Assembly (NCBI RefSeq): GCF_024199925.1
Contig: NZ_JANADR010000001.1
Coordinates: 248,001-312,000, forward strand
DNA from: Bradyrhizobium sp. CCGUVB1N3
GTDB lineage: Bacteria; Pseudomonadota; Alphaproteobacteria; Rhizobiales; Xanthobacteraceae
Direction: 5' to 3'
Length of the DNA: 64,000 bases
Both the position numbers and the translations under genes were made by a program. The notes under the pieces are model-generated. The model saw nothing but the letters and a program-made list of their open reading frames with translations, was not told where the DNA came from and searched no databases. Below, piece after piece: positions 44,701 through 52,878 of this stretch. The number at the start of each line of letters is the position of its first letter. The stretch's first letter is position 1.

Positions 44701-46266
44701 TCAGGCGAAGGTCCTGATGGTCTGAATCACGCCGTCGAGCTCCTTGCCCGCGCTGTCCTTCAGCGCCGCTTCCCGCAGCCGGCGCGCCCAGTCGGCGGCA
44801 TCCTCGCGCTGCTCGACCAGCTTGATCGCGGCCAGCGTCTTGTCGAACTTCGACAGGCCGCGGCTGTGGGTATCGGAATAGCCTTTGACCAGCCGCCGGC
44901 ATTGTAGGATTTCGACGCCCAACTGATAGTTGGCCTGGACCGCCTCTGCCGCGGCCTTGAGCCATTCGTCCCGATGGGCTGTTTCAACGGCGTGACGCAA
45001 CGAGCCGCGGCGCATGCCGCGAAGTCCGCCCACGACATAGAGCGTGAGGAACCAGGGCAGCGAATAGGTCCGCACCCGACGTCCCTTGTTGACGCGACGG
45101 TCGAGCCAGCCGAGGAGGCGCGGCCTGCCGCCAAGCCAGCGGCCGAAGCTCGCCGGCAGCATGCCCATGACCTCCTCCATGCGGGGATGCATGAACTCGG
45201 TGGTCTGGAGCACCTGGTCCTGCGACAGCTCGAGCTCGCCCTCGATCCGCGCGCGGCGGCTGGATCTGGTCTTGAGATCGGCCACGCGAATGACGTCGTC
45301 ATAGGTCATGGCGTTGGCGAGATATTTTGCCGCGGCCTGCGTGAAGGCAAAGTTTCTGGAGGCGCCGCCAGAGCTCCGATCGGTAGCGTGGAGCTTGCCG
45401 AGGATGTCGAGATATTCGCCGCCATAGGCGGCGTCCTGGAAATCGACGACCTTCTTCAGCCCGGCCCGGCTCATGGCCTGTACGGCCTCGGGCAACTCCT
45501 TCGTCAGCCGGGCGATGAGACCGGCAAGGCGCGGATCCACAGCCGTGGGAGAGGGAGCGTTATCGGCTGCCTTGGGTGGCGGCGGCGTCGCCGGCTCCGG
45601 GGATTTCGACTGCACCCGGTCCAACGCAGCCTCGAACGCGCGGACACTGGCCGCCGCGCCTTTCCCGCCGGCGCGGATCACGTCGAGATAGCTCTCGCGG
45701 CTGAAGGGCAGCACGCCGGCGCCTGCAAGCGCGCCGAACATCGCGGCCGAGATGACGCTGCCATTGGCGGTCGCCAGCGCGTTCATGTCGAAGATGATCT
45801 CGGTCTTGGCGGCTACCCCGATGGCGCCGGTCACCGCACCCTTGTCGGCGATGCCGTTGCCCGGCGCGATCTTCTCGCCGATCGCAAACGACCGGTGATT
45901 GGACGCGATCAGCGTCGTGCGGTCGGGCGTCACCAGGCCGCGCAGGATCGAGCGTCCGGCCTCCATGAATTCCGCCGCCATGACCACATCCACATCGCCG
46001 GGCGTCGGCATCAGCGACAGGATCGGCTTGCGGCCATCGAGCGGCGGCATCGCCTCGATGTAGTAGATCGTGGCGCCGGTGCGCTGGGCGACACCGGGCA
46101 CCGAAGTGGACTGCGCGACCCAGGCATGGTTCTCGGCGAGCTGGACGATCCAGTCGGTCAGGACGCCGCCGCCTTGGCCGCCCATCGCGACGATGGCGAG
46201 GGAGATCGGCCGCTCGGTCGCGTCACCCGCGGCGGGAAGGGCCAGTCGTACCGTCTCGTCTCTCAT
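44701..46266 (-). CDS. iorB: Indolepyruvate ferredoxin oxidoreductase, beta subunit with C-terminal extension
   Basis: 521 aa from the ATG at 46266, overlapping the iorA stop by 4 nt. The first 210 residues are the IorB-type gamma domain (LAIVAMGGQGGGVLTDWIVQ, VPGVAQRTGATIYYIE, NALATANGSVISAAMFGALA). After a Pro/Ala-rich linker near residue 230 comes a long C-terminal part (DUF6537-like, ending KELDGVIQTIRTFA) not found in archaeal IorB (about 200 aa). With IorA it oxidises indolepyruvate or phenylpyruvate plus CoA to the aryl-acetyl-CoA, using ferredoxin. Some of these fused forms are annotated as DUF6537 oxidoreductases. Confidence 0.9.
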   Translation of the reverse strand: MRDETVRLALPAAGDATERPISLAIVAMGGQGGGVLTDWIVQLAENHAWVAQSTSVPGVAQRTGATIYYIEAMPPLDGRKPILSLMPTPGDVDVVMAAEFMEAGRSILRGLVTPDRTTLIASNHRSFAIGEKIAPGNGIADKGAVTGAIGVAAKTEIIFDMNALATANGSVISAAMFGALAGAGVLPFSRESYLDVIRAGGKGAAASVRAFEAALDRVQSKSPEPATPPPPKAADNAPSPTAVDPRLAGLIARLTKELPEAVQAMSRAGLKKVVDFQDAAYGGEYLDILGKLHATDRSSGGASRNFAFTQAAAKYLANAMTYDDVIRVADLKTRSSRRARIEGELELSQDQVLQTTEFMHPRMEEVMGMLPASFGRWLGGRPRLLGWLDRRVNKGRRVRTYSLPWFLTLYVVGGLRGMRRGSLRHAVETAHRDEWLKAAAEAVQANYQLGVEILQCRRLVKGYSDTHSRGLSKFDKTLAAIKLVEQREDAADWARRLREAALKDSAGKELDGVIQTIRTFA

Positions 46267-48422
46267 GCCAGCGCCTCGAGTGCCGGACGCCGGCGGTCGC
46301 GCCGCCGTTGCAGCCAGCCGATCACGGCCATGGCGACCTTGGACTTGAACTTGTCCCAGCCGTTCGGATTGTGAATGACGTCGGCGCGATAGAACGAGGG
46401 ACACAGCACGGCCGCTTCCGCGACCTCGCCGCAATTGCCGCAGCCGACGCAGGAGTTATCGATCGCCGCAACGGGATCGTCGCGCAAGGGATCGTCCAGT
46501 TGCTTCACCGACAGCGACGGGCAGCCTGAGAGGCGGATGCAGGCATGGTCACCGGTGCAGACGTCCTCGTCGACGCCGAAACGTTCCTTGACGATGCGGA
46601 CGCCGTCCTTGATCGCCTTGTTCATCTGCGGCTTCACGCGGCGCTGCTTGTTCAGCATGCATTCGGAGGAGGCGACGATGACCTTGGGACCTTCCTCCTT
46701 CGTCGTCAGCGCTTCCTTCAGCGTGTCGCGCATCCGGCCGACATCGTAGGTGCGGTCGATCTGCCGGACCCATTGGCCGCCGATGCCCTTCACGGCCTGC
46801 ACGATCGAATTGTTGGTGTTGCGCCGCTTGTTGATCGCGCGCGATGACAGGATGTCCTGACCGCCGGTCGCCGAGGTGTAGTAGTTGTCGACGATGACGA
46901 AGACGCCGTCATGCTTGTTGAAGACGGCGTTGCCGATGCCGCTGGTCAATCCATTGTGCCAGAAACCGCCGTCGCCCATCACGGCGATCGAGCGCTTGTC
47001 GGCCTTGACGTTGAAGGCGGAGGTCGAGGCCGGGCCAAGGCCAAAACCCATGGTCGTCGCGCCGATGTTGAAGGGCGGGAGGATCGAGAACAGATGGCAG
47101 CCGATGTCGGCGGAGACGTGGTGCTGGCCAAGCTCCTCCTCGACGAGCTTCATGGCGGCGAAGATCGGCCGCTCCGGGCAGCCGGTGCAAAGGCCGGGCG
47201 GACGCGCCGGTACGACCTGCTTCAGCTTCTCCACTGCGGGGTGATTGAGCACGGGGGCTGCGTCCGGCGCCGGCGGCCGGTTGCCCAGAAGCCGCGGCTC
47301 GGTCTTCTCCAGGAATTCTCTGACGCCGCCGAGCAGGACCTGCGCGGTGTAGTCGCCGCCCATCGGCAGCACGTCCTTGCCGTGGACGCGCGCCTGGATG
47401 TCCTTGCGGCGCAGCACCGTGTTGATCGCCTGCTCCAGATATTCCGGCTGACCTTCCTCGACGATGAGAACGGCCTCCTTGTCGAGACAGAACTCCGCAA
47501 CCTCCGTGTCGATCACGGGGTAGGTGACGTTCATGACGTAGAGCGGGACCTGCGTGTTGCCATAAGCATCCGAGAGCCCGAGATATTGCAGCGCGCGGAT
47601 CACGTTGTTGTACATCCCGCCCTGCATGATGATGCCGACCTTGCCCTGGTTCGGCCCCATCCACTCGTTCAGTCTGTTGTCCCTGACGAACTCGACCGCC
47701 GCGGGCATCCGCGTCTTGATCTTCTCCTGCTCATGCTCATAGGCCGCCGGCGGCAGCACGATGCGGCCGACATCGCGCCTGGGATTGTTCAGCGCGTCCT
47801 TGATGGTGTGAGCCGGCTTGACATTGTCCTTGCAGGCAAAGCTTCCATGCATGTGACAGGCGCGCACGCGCACCTCGAGCATTACAGGGGTATTCGAGAC
47901 TTCCGAGAGCTCAAATCCCTTCTCGATCAGGTTGACGATGCATTCATGGTCGGGACGCGGATCCAGGAGCCACATCTGCGATTTCATCGCGAAGGCGTGG
48001 GTGCGCTCCTGCATGATGGAGGAGCCTTCGCCGTAATCCTCGCCGACGATGATCATGGTGCCGCCGGTGACGCCGCCGGAGGCGAGATTGGCCAGCGCGT
48101 CGGAGGCCACGTTGGTGCCGACCGTGGACTTCCATGCCACCGCGCCGCGCAGCGGATACATCACGGAGGCCGACAGCATCGCCGCCGCTGCCGCTTCATT
48201 GGCGGAGCTCTGGAACACGACGCCGAGATCGTCGAGCACGTCCTTGGCGTCGGCCAGCACGTCCATCAGGTGCGAGATCGGCGAGCCCTGGTAGCCGCCG
48301 ACATAGGCGACACCCGATTGCAGGAGTGCCTTGGTGATGGCGAGAATGCCTTCGCCACGGAAGGTGTCGCCGTCGCCGAGCCGGAGATCCTCGACTTCGC
48401 GAGCAAAAGACCGTTCCGCCAT
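46263..48422 (-). CDS. iorA: Indolepyruvate ferredoxin oxidoreductase, alpha subunit
   Basis: 719 aa. ThDP/2-oxoacid:ferredoxin oxidoreductase alpha subunit: an N-terminal pyrimidine-type domain (GGYQGSPISHLMDVL), a ThDP site (GDGGFWHNGLTSGIGNAVFN, DNYYTSATGGQ) and a C-terminal ferredoxin-like Cys set (VCTGDHACIRLSGCPS, CVGCGNCGEVAEAAVLCPS). CTGCPERPIF near residue 410 is an IorA mark. It makes aryl-acetyl-CoA from aryl-pyruvates. The start has GGAGG upstream. It is transcribed away from the nitrilase operon; the 126-nt region between carries the shared motif. Confidence 0.94.
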   Translation of the reverse strand: MAERSFAREVEDLRLGDGDTFRGEGILAITKALLQSGVAYVGGYQGSPISHLMDVLADAKDVLDDLGVVFQSSANEAAAAAMLSASVMYPLRGAVAWKSTVGTNVASDALANLASGGVTGGTMIIVGEDYGEGSSIMQERTHAFAMKSQMWLLDPRPDHECIVNLIEKGFELSEVSNTPVMLEVRVRACHMHGSFACKDNVKPAHTIKDALNNPRRDVGRIVLPPAAYEHEQEKIKTRMPAAVEFVRDNRLNEWMGPNQGKVGIIMQGGMYNNVIRALQYLGLSDAYGNTQVPLYVMNVTYPVIDTEVAEFCLDKEAVLIVEEGQPEYLEQAINTVLRRKDIQARVHGKDVLPMGGDYTAQVLLGGVREFLEKTEPRLLGNRPPAPDAAPVLNHPAVEKLKQVVPARPPGLCTGCPERPIFAAMKLVEEELGQHHVSADIGCHLFSILPPFNIGATTMGFGLGPASTSAFNVKADKRSIAVMGDGGFWHNGLTSGIGNAVFNKHDGVFVIVDNYYTSATGGQDILSSRAINKRRNTNNSIVQAVKGIGGQWVRQIDRTYDVGRMRDTLKEALTTKEEGPKVIVASSECMLNKQRRVKPQMNKAIKDGVRIVKERFGVDEDVCTGDHACIRLSGCPSLSVKQLDDPLRDDPVAAIDNSCVGCGNCGEVAEAAVLCPSFYRADVIHNPNGWDKFKSKVAMAVIGWLQRRRDRRRPALEALA

Positions 48423-48436
48423 TGCAGCCTCCAGAA

Positions 48437-48462
48437 ATATGCGATAGCATACGTTTACATGT
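48437..48462 (-). promoter_or_regulatory. Probable MarR operator between iorA and the nitrilase gene
   Basis: On the minus strand this reads ACATGTAA, three bases, then TATGC-N5-CATAT, ending 14 nt before the iorA start. The core is also a 5-bp inverted repeat (TATGC/GCATA, four bases apart). The same ACATGT and TATGC-N5-CATAT elements lie upstream of the oxygenase reductase gene (38247-38276). It could control both iorA (minus) and the nitrilase (plus). Confidence 0.65.
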
Positions 48463-48548
48463 GAAGTAAGTCAACGCCGTGCCACGCCATCGCGCTTGCG
48501 GATCTCTGTTCCGGAGGGCGATCATGAGCCAGCGACAGAGTAGGGCCA

Positions 48549-49577
48549 ATGCTGAAGCTGCCGCGCTTTAAAGCTGCCGCCGTCCAGGCCTCACCTGTAT
48601 ATCTCAACGCGAGCGCGACCGCCGACAAGGCAGCCTCACTGGTGCGTGAGGCAGCCAGCCATGGCGCGCGGCTCGTCGCGTTCCCTGAAGTGTTCGTTCC
48701 AGGCTATCCCTACTGGAACTGGATCACCGATCCCGTCACGGGAAGCGCATGGTTCGAGAAGCTCGCCAAGGCATCGATCCTGGTGCCGGGTCCGGAGATC
48801 GACGTCGTCCGCAAGGCTGCCCGCGATGCGGGATGCTACGTCGTGCTCGGCGTCAACGAGCGCAGCCCGGTCTCGCTGGGTGCAATCTACAACACGCTGG
48901 TCTTCATCGGGCCGGATGGCGCGCTGCTCGGCAAGCACCGCAAGCTGGTACCGACCTGGGCAGAGAAGCTGACCTGGACCGGCGGTGACGGATCGAGCCT
49001 GCGCGTCTATGATACCGAGATCGGGCGTCTCGGCGGGCTCGCGTGCGGCGAGAACACCAACACGCTCGCGCGCTTTGCGCTGCTCGGGCAGGGTGAGTTC
49101 GTGCACGTCGCAAGCTACATCTCGCTTCCCGTCGCGCCGCCCGACTACGACATGGCGGAGGCGATTAAATTGCGCGCGATTGCTCACTCCTTTGAGGGCA
49201 AGATCTTCACGATCGTGTCCTGCTCGACCGTGTCGGAGGAGATCATCGCGGCCATGGAAACCGTCGTCCCGGACGCGCGGGCGCGCCTGCAGCGCAAGTC
49301 GAGCGCATTCTCCGGGATCATCGGGCCGGACGGCCGCGTGGTCGGGGATCCCCTGATCGACGATGAAGGTATCGTCTACGCCGACATCGACCTCGAGCGC
49401 TGCATTCAGCCGAAGCAGATGCATGACATCGTCGGGCACTACAACCGGTTCGACATTTTCGATCTGAGGGTCAATCGTCGCCCGCTCGCGCCGCTTGGCC
49501 TCTCGGAGGGAGAGCACGCTGCGGGCGAAGCGGGGGAACAGGCGGGCTTCTCGTCGATCCCCGGAAAATCGGAATGA
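48549..49577 (+). CDS. Nitrilase (arylacetonitrilase type)
   Basis: 342 aa. Nitrilase-superfamily branch 1 triad: E47 in FPEVFVPGYPYW, K132 in GKHRKLVPTWAEKLTW and C166 in LACGENTNTLAR. The GYPYW and CGENTN segments are those of true nitrilases (nitrile to acid and ammonia). It heads the second plus-strand unit, divergent from iorA and behind the shared motif. With the indolepyruvate oxidoreductase it would give two routes to an aryl-acetic acid, so indole-3-acetonitrile or phenylacetonitrile is a reasonable substrate. Substrate class is inference. Confidence 0.9.
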   Translation: MLKLPRFKAAAVQASPVYLNASATADKAASLVREAASHGARLVAFPEVFVPGYPYWNWITDPVTGSAWFEKLAKASILVPGPEIDVVRKAARDAGCYVVLGVNERSPVSLGAIYNTLVFIGPDGALLGKHRKLVPTWAEKLTWTGGDGSSLRVYDTEIGRLGGLACGENTNTLARFALLGQGEFVHVASYISLPVAPPDYDMAEAIKLRAIAHSFEGKIFTIVSCSTVSEEIIAAMETVVPDARARLQRKSSAFSGIIGPDGRVVGDPLIDDEGIVYADIDLERCIQPKQMHDIVGHYNRFDIFDLRVNRRPLAPLGLSEGEHAAGEAGEQAGFSSIPGKSE

Positions 49578-49613
49578 CGGCTCCGGCGGCGCCGCCTTCC
49601 GCTGCGCCTTCGC

Positions 49614-49655
49614 GACAGGACTTTTGAGACGGGACTTTTGAGACAGGACTTGGAG
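49614..49655 (+). repeat. Three 14-bp tandem repeats in the leader of the bicupin gene
   Basis: GACAGGACTTTTGA, GACGGGACTTTTGA and GACAGGACTTGGAG follow one another, the third containing the ribosome-binding site (TTGGAGGA) of the gene at 49662. Probably slippage duplications; possibly of weak regulatory effect. Confidence 0.6.
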
Positions 49656-49661
49656 GACAGG

Positions 49662-50768
49662 ATGCGCGAAAACATCATCGGCCGGGCCAATGTCGAGGAT
49701 ACCCCCGAGCTCAAGGCCTATTACAAGGACCTCGAAAAGTACGAGGCGGGCGCGCTGTGGACGGTGGCAAACAAGATCGAGCCGTGGCAGCCGCAGTCGG
49801 CATCTATTCCCGTGCTCTGGCGCTACAGCGATCTGCGTGAGCACGTGCTGCGCTCGGTGGAGCTGGTCTCGCCGGAGAAGGCGGGACGGCGGGTGATCTA
49901 CCTCAACAATCCCGGTCGCCGCGAGGTGTCGGCCGCGGTCGGCTGGCTCTATTCGGGATTGCAGGTGATGCATCCGGGCGAAGTGGCCTCGGCCCATGCG
50001 CACTCGGCCTCCGCCCTGCGCTTCATCATGGAAGGGGCGGGCGCCTACACCATCGTTGACGGTCACAAGATGACGCTGGGGGCGCGCGATTTCGTGCTGA
50101 CGCCGAACGGCACTTGGCACGAGCATGGCGTCGAGGGTAACGGCTCGGTCTGCATCTGGCAGGATGGGCTCGATATTCCCCTCGTCAATGCGCTGGAAGC
50201 CAATTTCTTCGTCGTGCATCCGAAGATCCAGCAGGAGGAGTCCGGCTACCCCGTCGACGACATGACCAGGACCTGGGGCAATCCCGGTCTTCGGCCGGCT
50301 GACTCGAAATGGTCGAAGGGCTATTCGCCCATGTTCAAATACGAGTGGGAGCCGACCTACGACGCTTTGCGAAAATATGCCGCCGCGACCGACGGATCGC
50401 CCTATGACGGCATCCTCATGAACTACGTCAATCCGATCACCGGCGGGCACGTGATGCAGACGATCGGCGCGAGCATGCAGTTGCTGCGGCCGGGCGAGAC
50501 AACGAAGTCGCATCGGCACACCGGAAGCTTCATCTACCAGGTCGCCAAGGGAAGCGGCTATTCGGTGATCGGCGGCAAGCGCTTCGAGTGGCAGGAGCGT
50601 GACATTTTCTGCGTTCCCTCCTGGGCCTGGCACGAGCACGGCAATGCATCTTCGAGCGAGGATGCCTGCCTGTTCTGCTTCAACGACCTGCCCGTTATCG
50701 AGGGCCTCGGTCTCTACCGGGAAGAGGCCTATGGCGACAATGCGGGTCATCAGCCGGTCGCCGCCTGA
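49662..50768 (+). CDS. Gentisate 1,2-dioxygenase-like bicupin
   Basis: 368 aa from the ATG at 49662 behind GGAGG; a TTG at 49638 is rejected. Two cupin domains: the first has H112-x-H114 in ASAHAHSASALRF and H153 in NGTWHEHG; the second has H284-x-H286 in KSHRHTGSF and H324 in WAWHEHGN. Gentisate and 1-hydroxy-2-naphthoate dioxygenases have this layout, but usually only the N-terminal domain keeps iron ligands, while here both do. It would cleave a hydroxylated ring, giving a maleyl- or fumaryl-type acid for the FAH protein encoded next. The true ring substrate is unknown. Confidence 0.88.
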   Translation: MRENIIGRANVEDTPELKAYYKDLEKYEAGALWTVANKIEPWQPQSASIPVLWRYSDLREHVLRSVELVSPEKAGRRVIYLNNPGRREVSAAVGWLYSGLQVMHPGEVASAHAHSASALRFIMEGAGAYTIVDGHKMTLGARDFVLTPNGTWHEHGVEGNGSVCIWQDGLDIPLVNALEANFFVVHPKIQQEESGYPVDDMTRTWGNPGLRPADSKWSKGYSPMFKYEWEPTYDALRKYAAATDGSPYDGILMNYVNPITGGHVMQTIGASMQLLRPGETTKSHRHTGSFIYQVAKGSGYSVIGGKRFEWQERDIFCVPSWAWHEHGNASSSEDACLFCFNDLPVIEGLGLYREEAYGDNAGHQPVAA

Positions 50769-50813
50769 CGTGTCCTTGCAGAATTCAACCAGAAAAGTCG
50801 GATAAAAACCTTC

Positions 50814-51722
50814 ATGCGTCTTGTCACCTACACCCTGGGCTCCAGCGGCGCCCGCCTTGGAGTTCTCGTCAATGGATTGGTTGTCGACGTCGAGCGCCTG
50901 GGGGCATCGCGTGACCAGGCTTGGCCGTGCGACATGCTGTCGTTCATCGACAACGGCGCGACGCTGCTGCCGGCGCTGAAGGAGTGCCTGGAGAGCGCCA
51001 GCGGTCGCCTACCGGTCGGCTCCGCCGTTCCGATCGAAGATGCAAAGCTGCAAGCGCCGATTCCGCGACCGCGGAAGAACATCTTCGGCATCGGGCTGAA
51101 CTACCGCGCGCATGTGGCGGAGTCCGCCAAGAGCCTGGATACGGACAAGGATCTGCCGAAGCAGCCGGTCGTTTTCTCCAAGCCGCCGACCTCGGTAATT
51201 GGTCCCGGCGCGGCCATCCAGCACAATGCGAAGATGACGCAGCAGCTCGACTGGGAGGTCGAGCTCGCCGTCATCATCGGCAAGACCGCGACGCGCATCC
51301 CGGTCGAGAAAGCGATGGATCACGTCTTCGGCTATTCGGTGATGATCGATATTTCCGCGCGCGACAATCGCCGCGCCGGCCAGTGGATCTTCTCCAAGGG
51401 CATGGACACCTACGCGCCGTTCGGCCCCTGCATCGTGACGGCGGACGAGATTCCCGATCCGCATGATCTCAGGCTCTGGCTGACCAAGAATGGCGTCATG
51501 AAGCAGGACTCCAACACCAAATACATGATCTTCGATATCCCGGTCCTGATTGCCGACATCTCGTCGGGCATGACGCTCGAGCCCGGCGACATCATCGCGA
51601 CCGGAACGCCCGAAGGCGTCGGCGCCGGCATGTCTCCGCAAGAATGGCTGTGGCCCGGCGACGTCGTGGAAGCCGGCGTCGATGGCGTCGGTGTCATCAG
51701 GCACCCCGTTGTTGCGATCTGA
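50814..51722 (+). CDS. Fumarylacetoacetate hydrolase family protein
   Basis: 302 aa. Metal ligands of the FAH fold are in DWEVELAVIIGK and the DISARDNRRAGQW region, with CIGLNYRAH-type segment NIFGIGLNYRAHVAES and the end TGTPEGVGAG followed by WLWPGDVVEAGVDGVG. Such enzymes hydrolyse C-C bonds of acylpyruvates or fumarylpyruvate, the step after bicupin ring cleavage. It is 45 nt downstream of the bicupin gene and overlaps the thioesterase start by one base. Confidence 0.9.
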   Translation: MRLVTYTLGSSGARLGVLVNGLVVDVERLGASRDQAWPCDMLSFIDNGATLLPALKECLESASGRLPVGSAVPIEDAKLQAPIPRPRKNIFGIGLNYRAHVAESAKSLDTDKDLPKQPVVFSKPPTSVIGPGAAIQHNAKMTQQLDWEVELAVIIGKTATRIPVEKAMDHVFGYSVMIDISARDNRRAGQWIFSKGMDTYAPFGPCIVTADEIPDPHDLRLWLTKNGVMKQDSNTKYMIFDIPVLIADISSGMTLEPGDIIATGTPEGVGAGMSPQEWLWPGDVVEAGVDGVGVIRHPVVAI

Positions 51723-52156
51723 TGACGCAGTTCTCATTCGATCGCGAATTGAGGTTCGGGGATTGCGACCCCTCGGGCATCGCCTACTTTCCGTCCTACC
51801 TGAACATCCTCAACGGCGTCGTCGAGGAGTTCTGGGCGACGATCGGTTTTCCATGGCCGGAATTGATCACGGTCCGGAAGATCGGGACCCCGACGGTGCA
51901 TCTCACCTGTGATTTTTCACGGCCGTCGAAGTTCGGCGATCTCCTGACGTTCAGCCTGCACATCAGCAAGGTCGGCCGCGCCTCGCTCCATTTGGCGCAC
52001 GTGGTCTCGGGTGCAGGCGGGACGCGGTGGAAGGCCCGCCAGATCCTTGCCGCGACGTCTCTCGTCGATCACCATGCCGTTTCCTGGCCCGACGACGTCC
52101 GTACCGCGCTCGTGGCGCGTTTGCACGTGGGGGAGGGCACGGAGGTAGTTTCCTGA
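51722..52156 (+). CDS. Hotdog-fold thioesterase (4-hydroxybenzoyl-CoA thioesterase type)
   Basis: 144 aa, start ATG sharing one base with the FAH stop (TGATG). The active-site region is RFGDCDPSGIAYFPSYLNIL, with the catalytic Asp in CDPSGIAYFP, then GTPTVHLTCDFSRPSKFGDL. It releases a free acid from an aryl-CoA thioester in the cytoplasm. Together with the CoA ligase and IorAB it suggests that acid and CoA forms of an aromatic acid are interchanged in this locus. The next gene again overlaps by one base. Confidence 0.9.
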   Translation: MTQFSFDRELRFGDCDPSGIAYFPSYLNILNGVVEEFWATIGFPWPELITVRKIGTPTVHLTCDFSRPSKFGDLLTFSLHISKVGRASLHLAHVVSGAGGTRWKARQILAATSLVDHHAVSWPDDVRTALVARLHVGEGTEVVS

Positions 52157-52878
52157 TGATCTCGTTCTTCATGACGTTCTCCGATCCGGCCGGCGAACGC
52201 CGGATCCAGTCCGATGATCTTGCCGCCGCGGCGGCCGTGATCGGATCGGTCCCGCACATGACCGAGGGCTTGCTGTTCACGCCGCTGGAGCATTCCGTCG
52301 ACCACCCCCACGGGGCCGATGGTTCGGGTCCGACCTTCGCCGTTCAACTGCGCTTTCCGGACCTCTTCGCCTGCGAAGCGGCACTCGACCGCGGCGGAGT
52401 TCTCGCTAACCTCGCGGCGGGTGGAGGCCTGCCGAGCCTTGCGGGACTCGATGTCACGCATCAGGCGATGGTGACGCGCTCGTTTTCGGTCGACCTTGCC
52501 GCGCATCCCGAGGGAACGACGAGCCCGTGCAGCTACCTCGTCCACTATCCCGGGCCGGCTGACGATCTCAATGCCTGGAACCTGCATTATCTGGAGCATC
52601 ATCCGTCGATCATGCGGACCTTCCCGAACGTTCGCCAGGTCGAGATCTACACGGGCATCGATTGGGTCGACCGGTTGCCGTCGCGGCGGGTCGCGTACAT
52701 GCAGCGCAACAAGCTGCTGTTCGACAGCCCAGACGCGCTGTCGCACGCGCTGGCCTCAGACGTGATCAAGCGCATGCGTGCGGATTTCGTCCAGTTTCCG
52801 CCGTTCGCGGGGGGCAACAAGCACTTTCCGATGCTGACGAGGACGGTTCGGCTCAAGAGGTCTCAGGGCGCGGACTGA
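52156..52878 (+). CDS. EthD-like / dimeric alpha-beta barrel protein of unknown function
   Basis: 240 aa, translationally coupled to the thioesterase (TGATG). The second half, SYLVHYPGPADDLNAWNLHY then LEHHPSIMRTFPNVRQVEI, has the pattern of EthD-type ferredoxin-fold proteins, with the HH pair and a C-terminal PMLTRTVRL strand. The first half (MTFSDPAGERRIQ, GLLFTPLE) may be a second, diverged copy. EthD-like proteins assist or isomerise in aromatic and ether degradation, but no reaction is known for this one. Its 3' end abuts the transposase remnant, so the last residues may be altered. Confidence 0.75.
   Translation: MISFFMTFSDPAGERRIQSDDLAAAAAVIGSVPHMTEGLLFTPLEHSVDHPHGADGSGPTFAVQLRFPDLFACEAALDRGGVLANLAAGGGLPSLAGLDVTHQAMVTRSFSVDLAAHPEGTTSPCSYLVHYPGPADDLNAWNLHYLEHHPSIMRTFPNVRQVEIYTGIDWVDRLPSRRVAYMQRNKLLFDSPDALSHALASDVIKRMRADFVQFPPFAGGNKHFPMLTRTVRLKRSQGAD

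Noticed and set aside
46911..48464. 517-codon plus-strand open frame opposite iorA
   Set aside because: iorA on the minus strand has all ThDP and Fe-S motifs; the plus frame has none.
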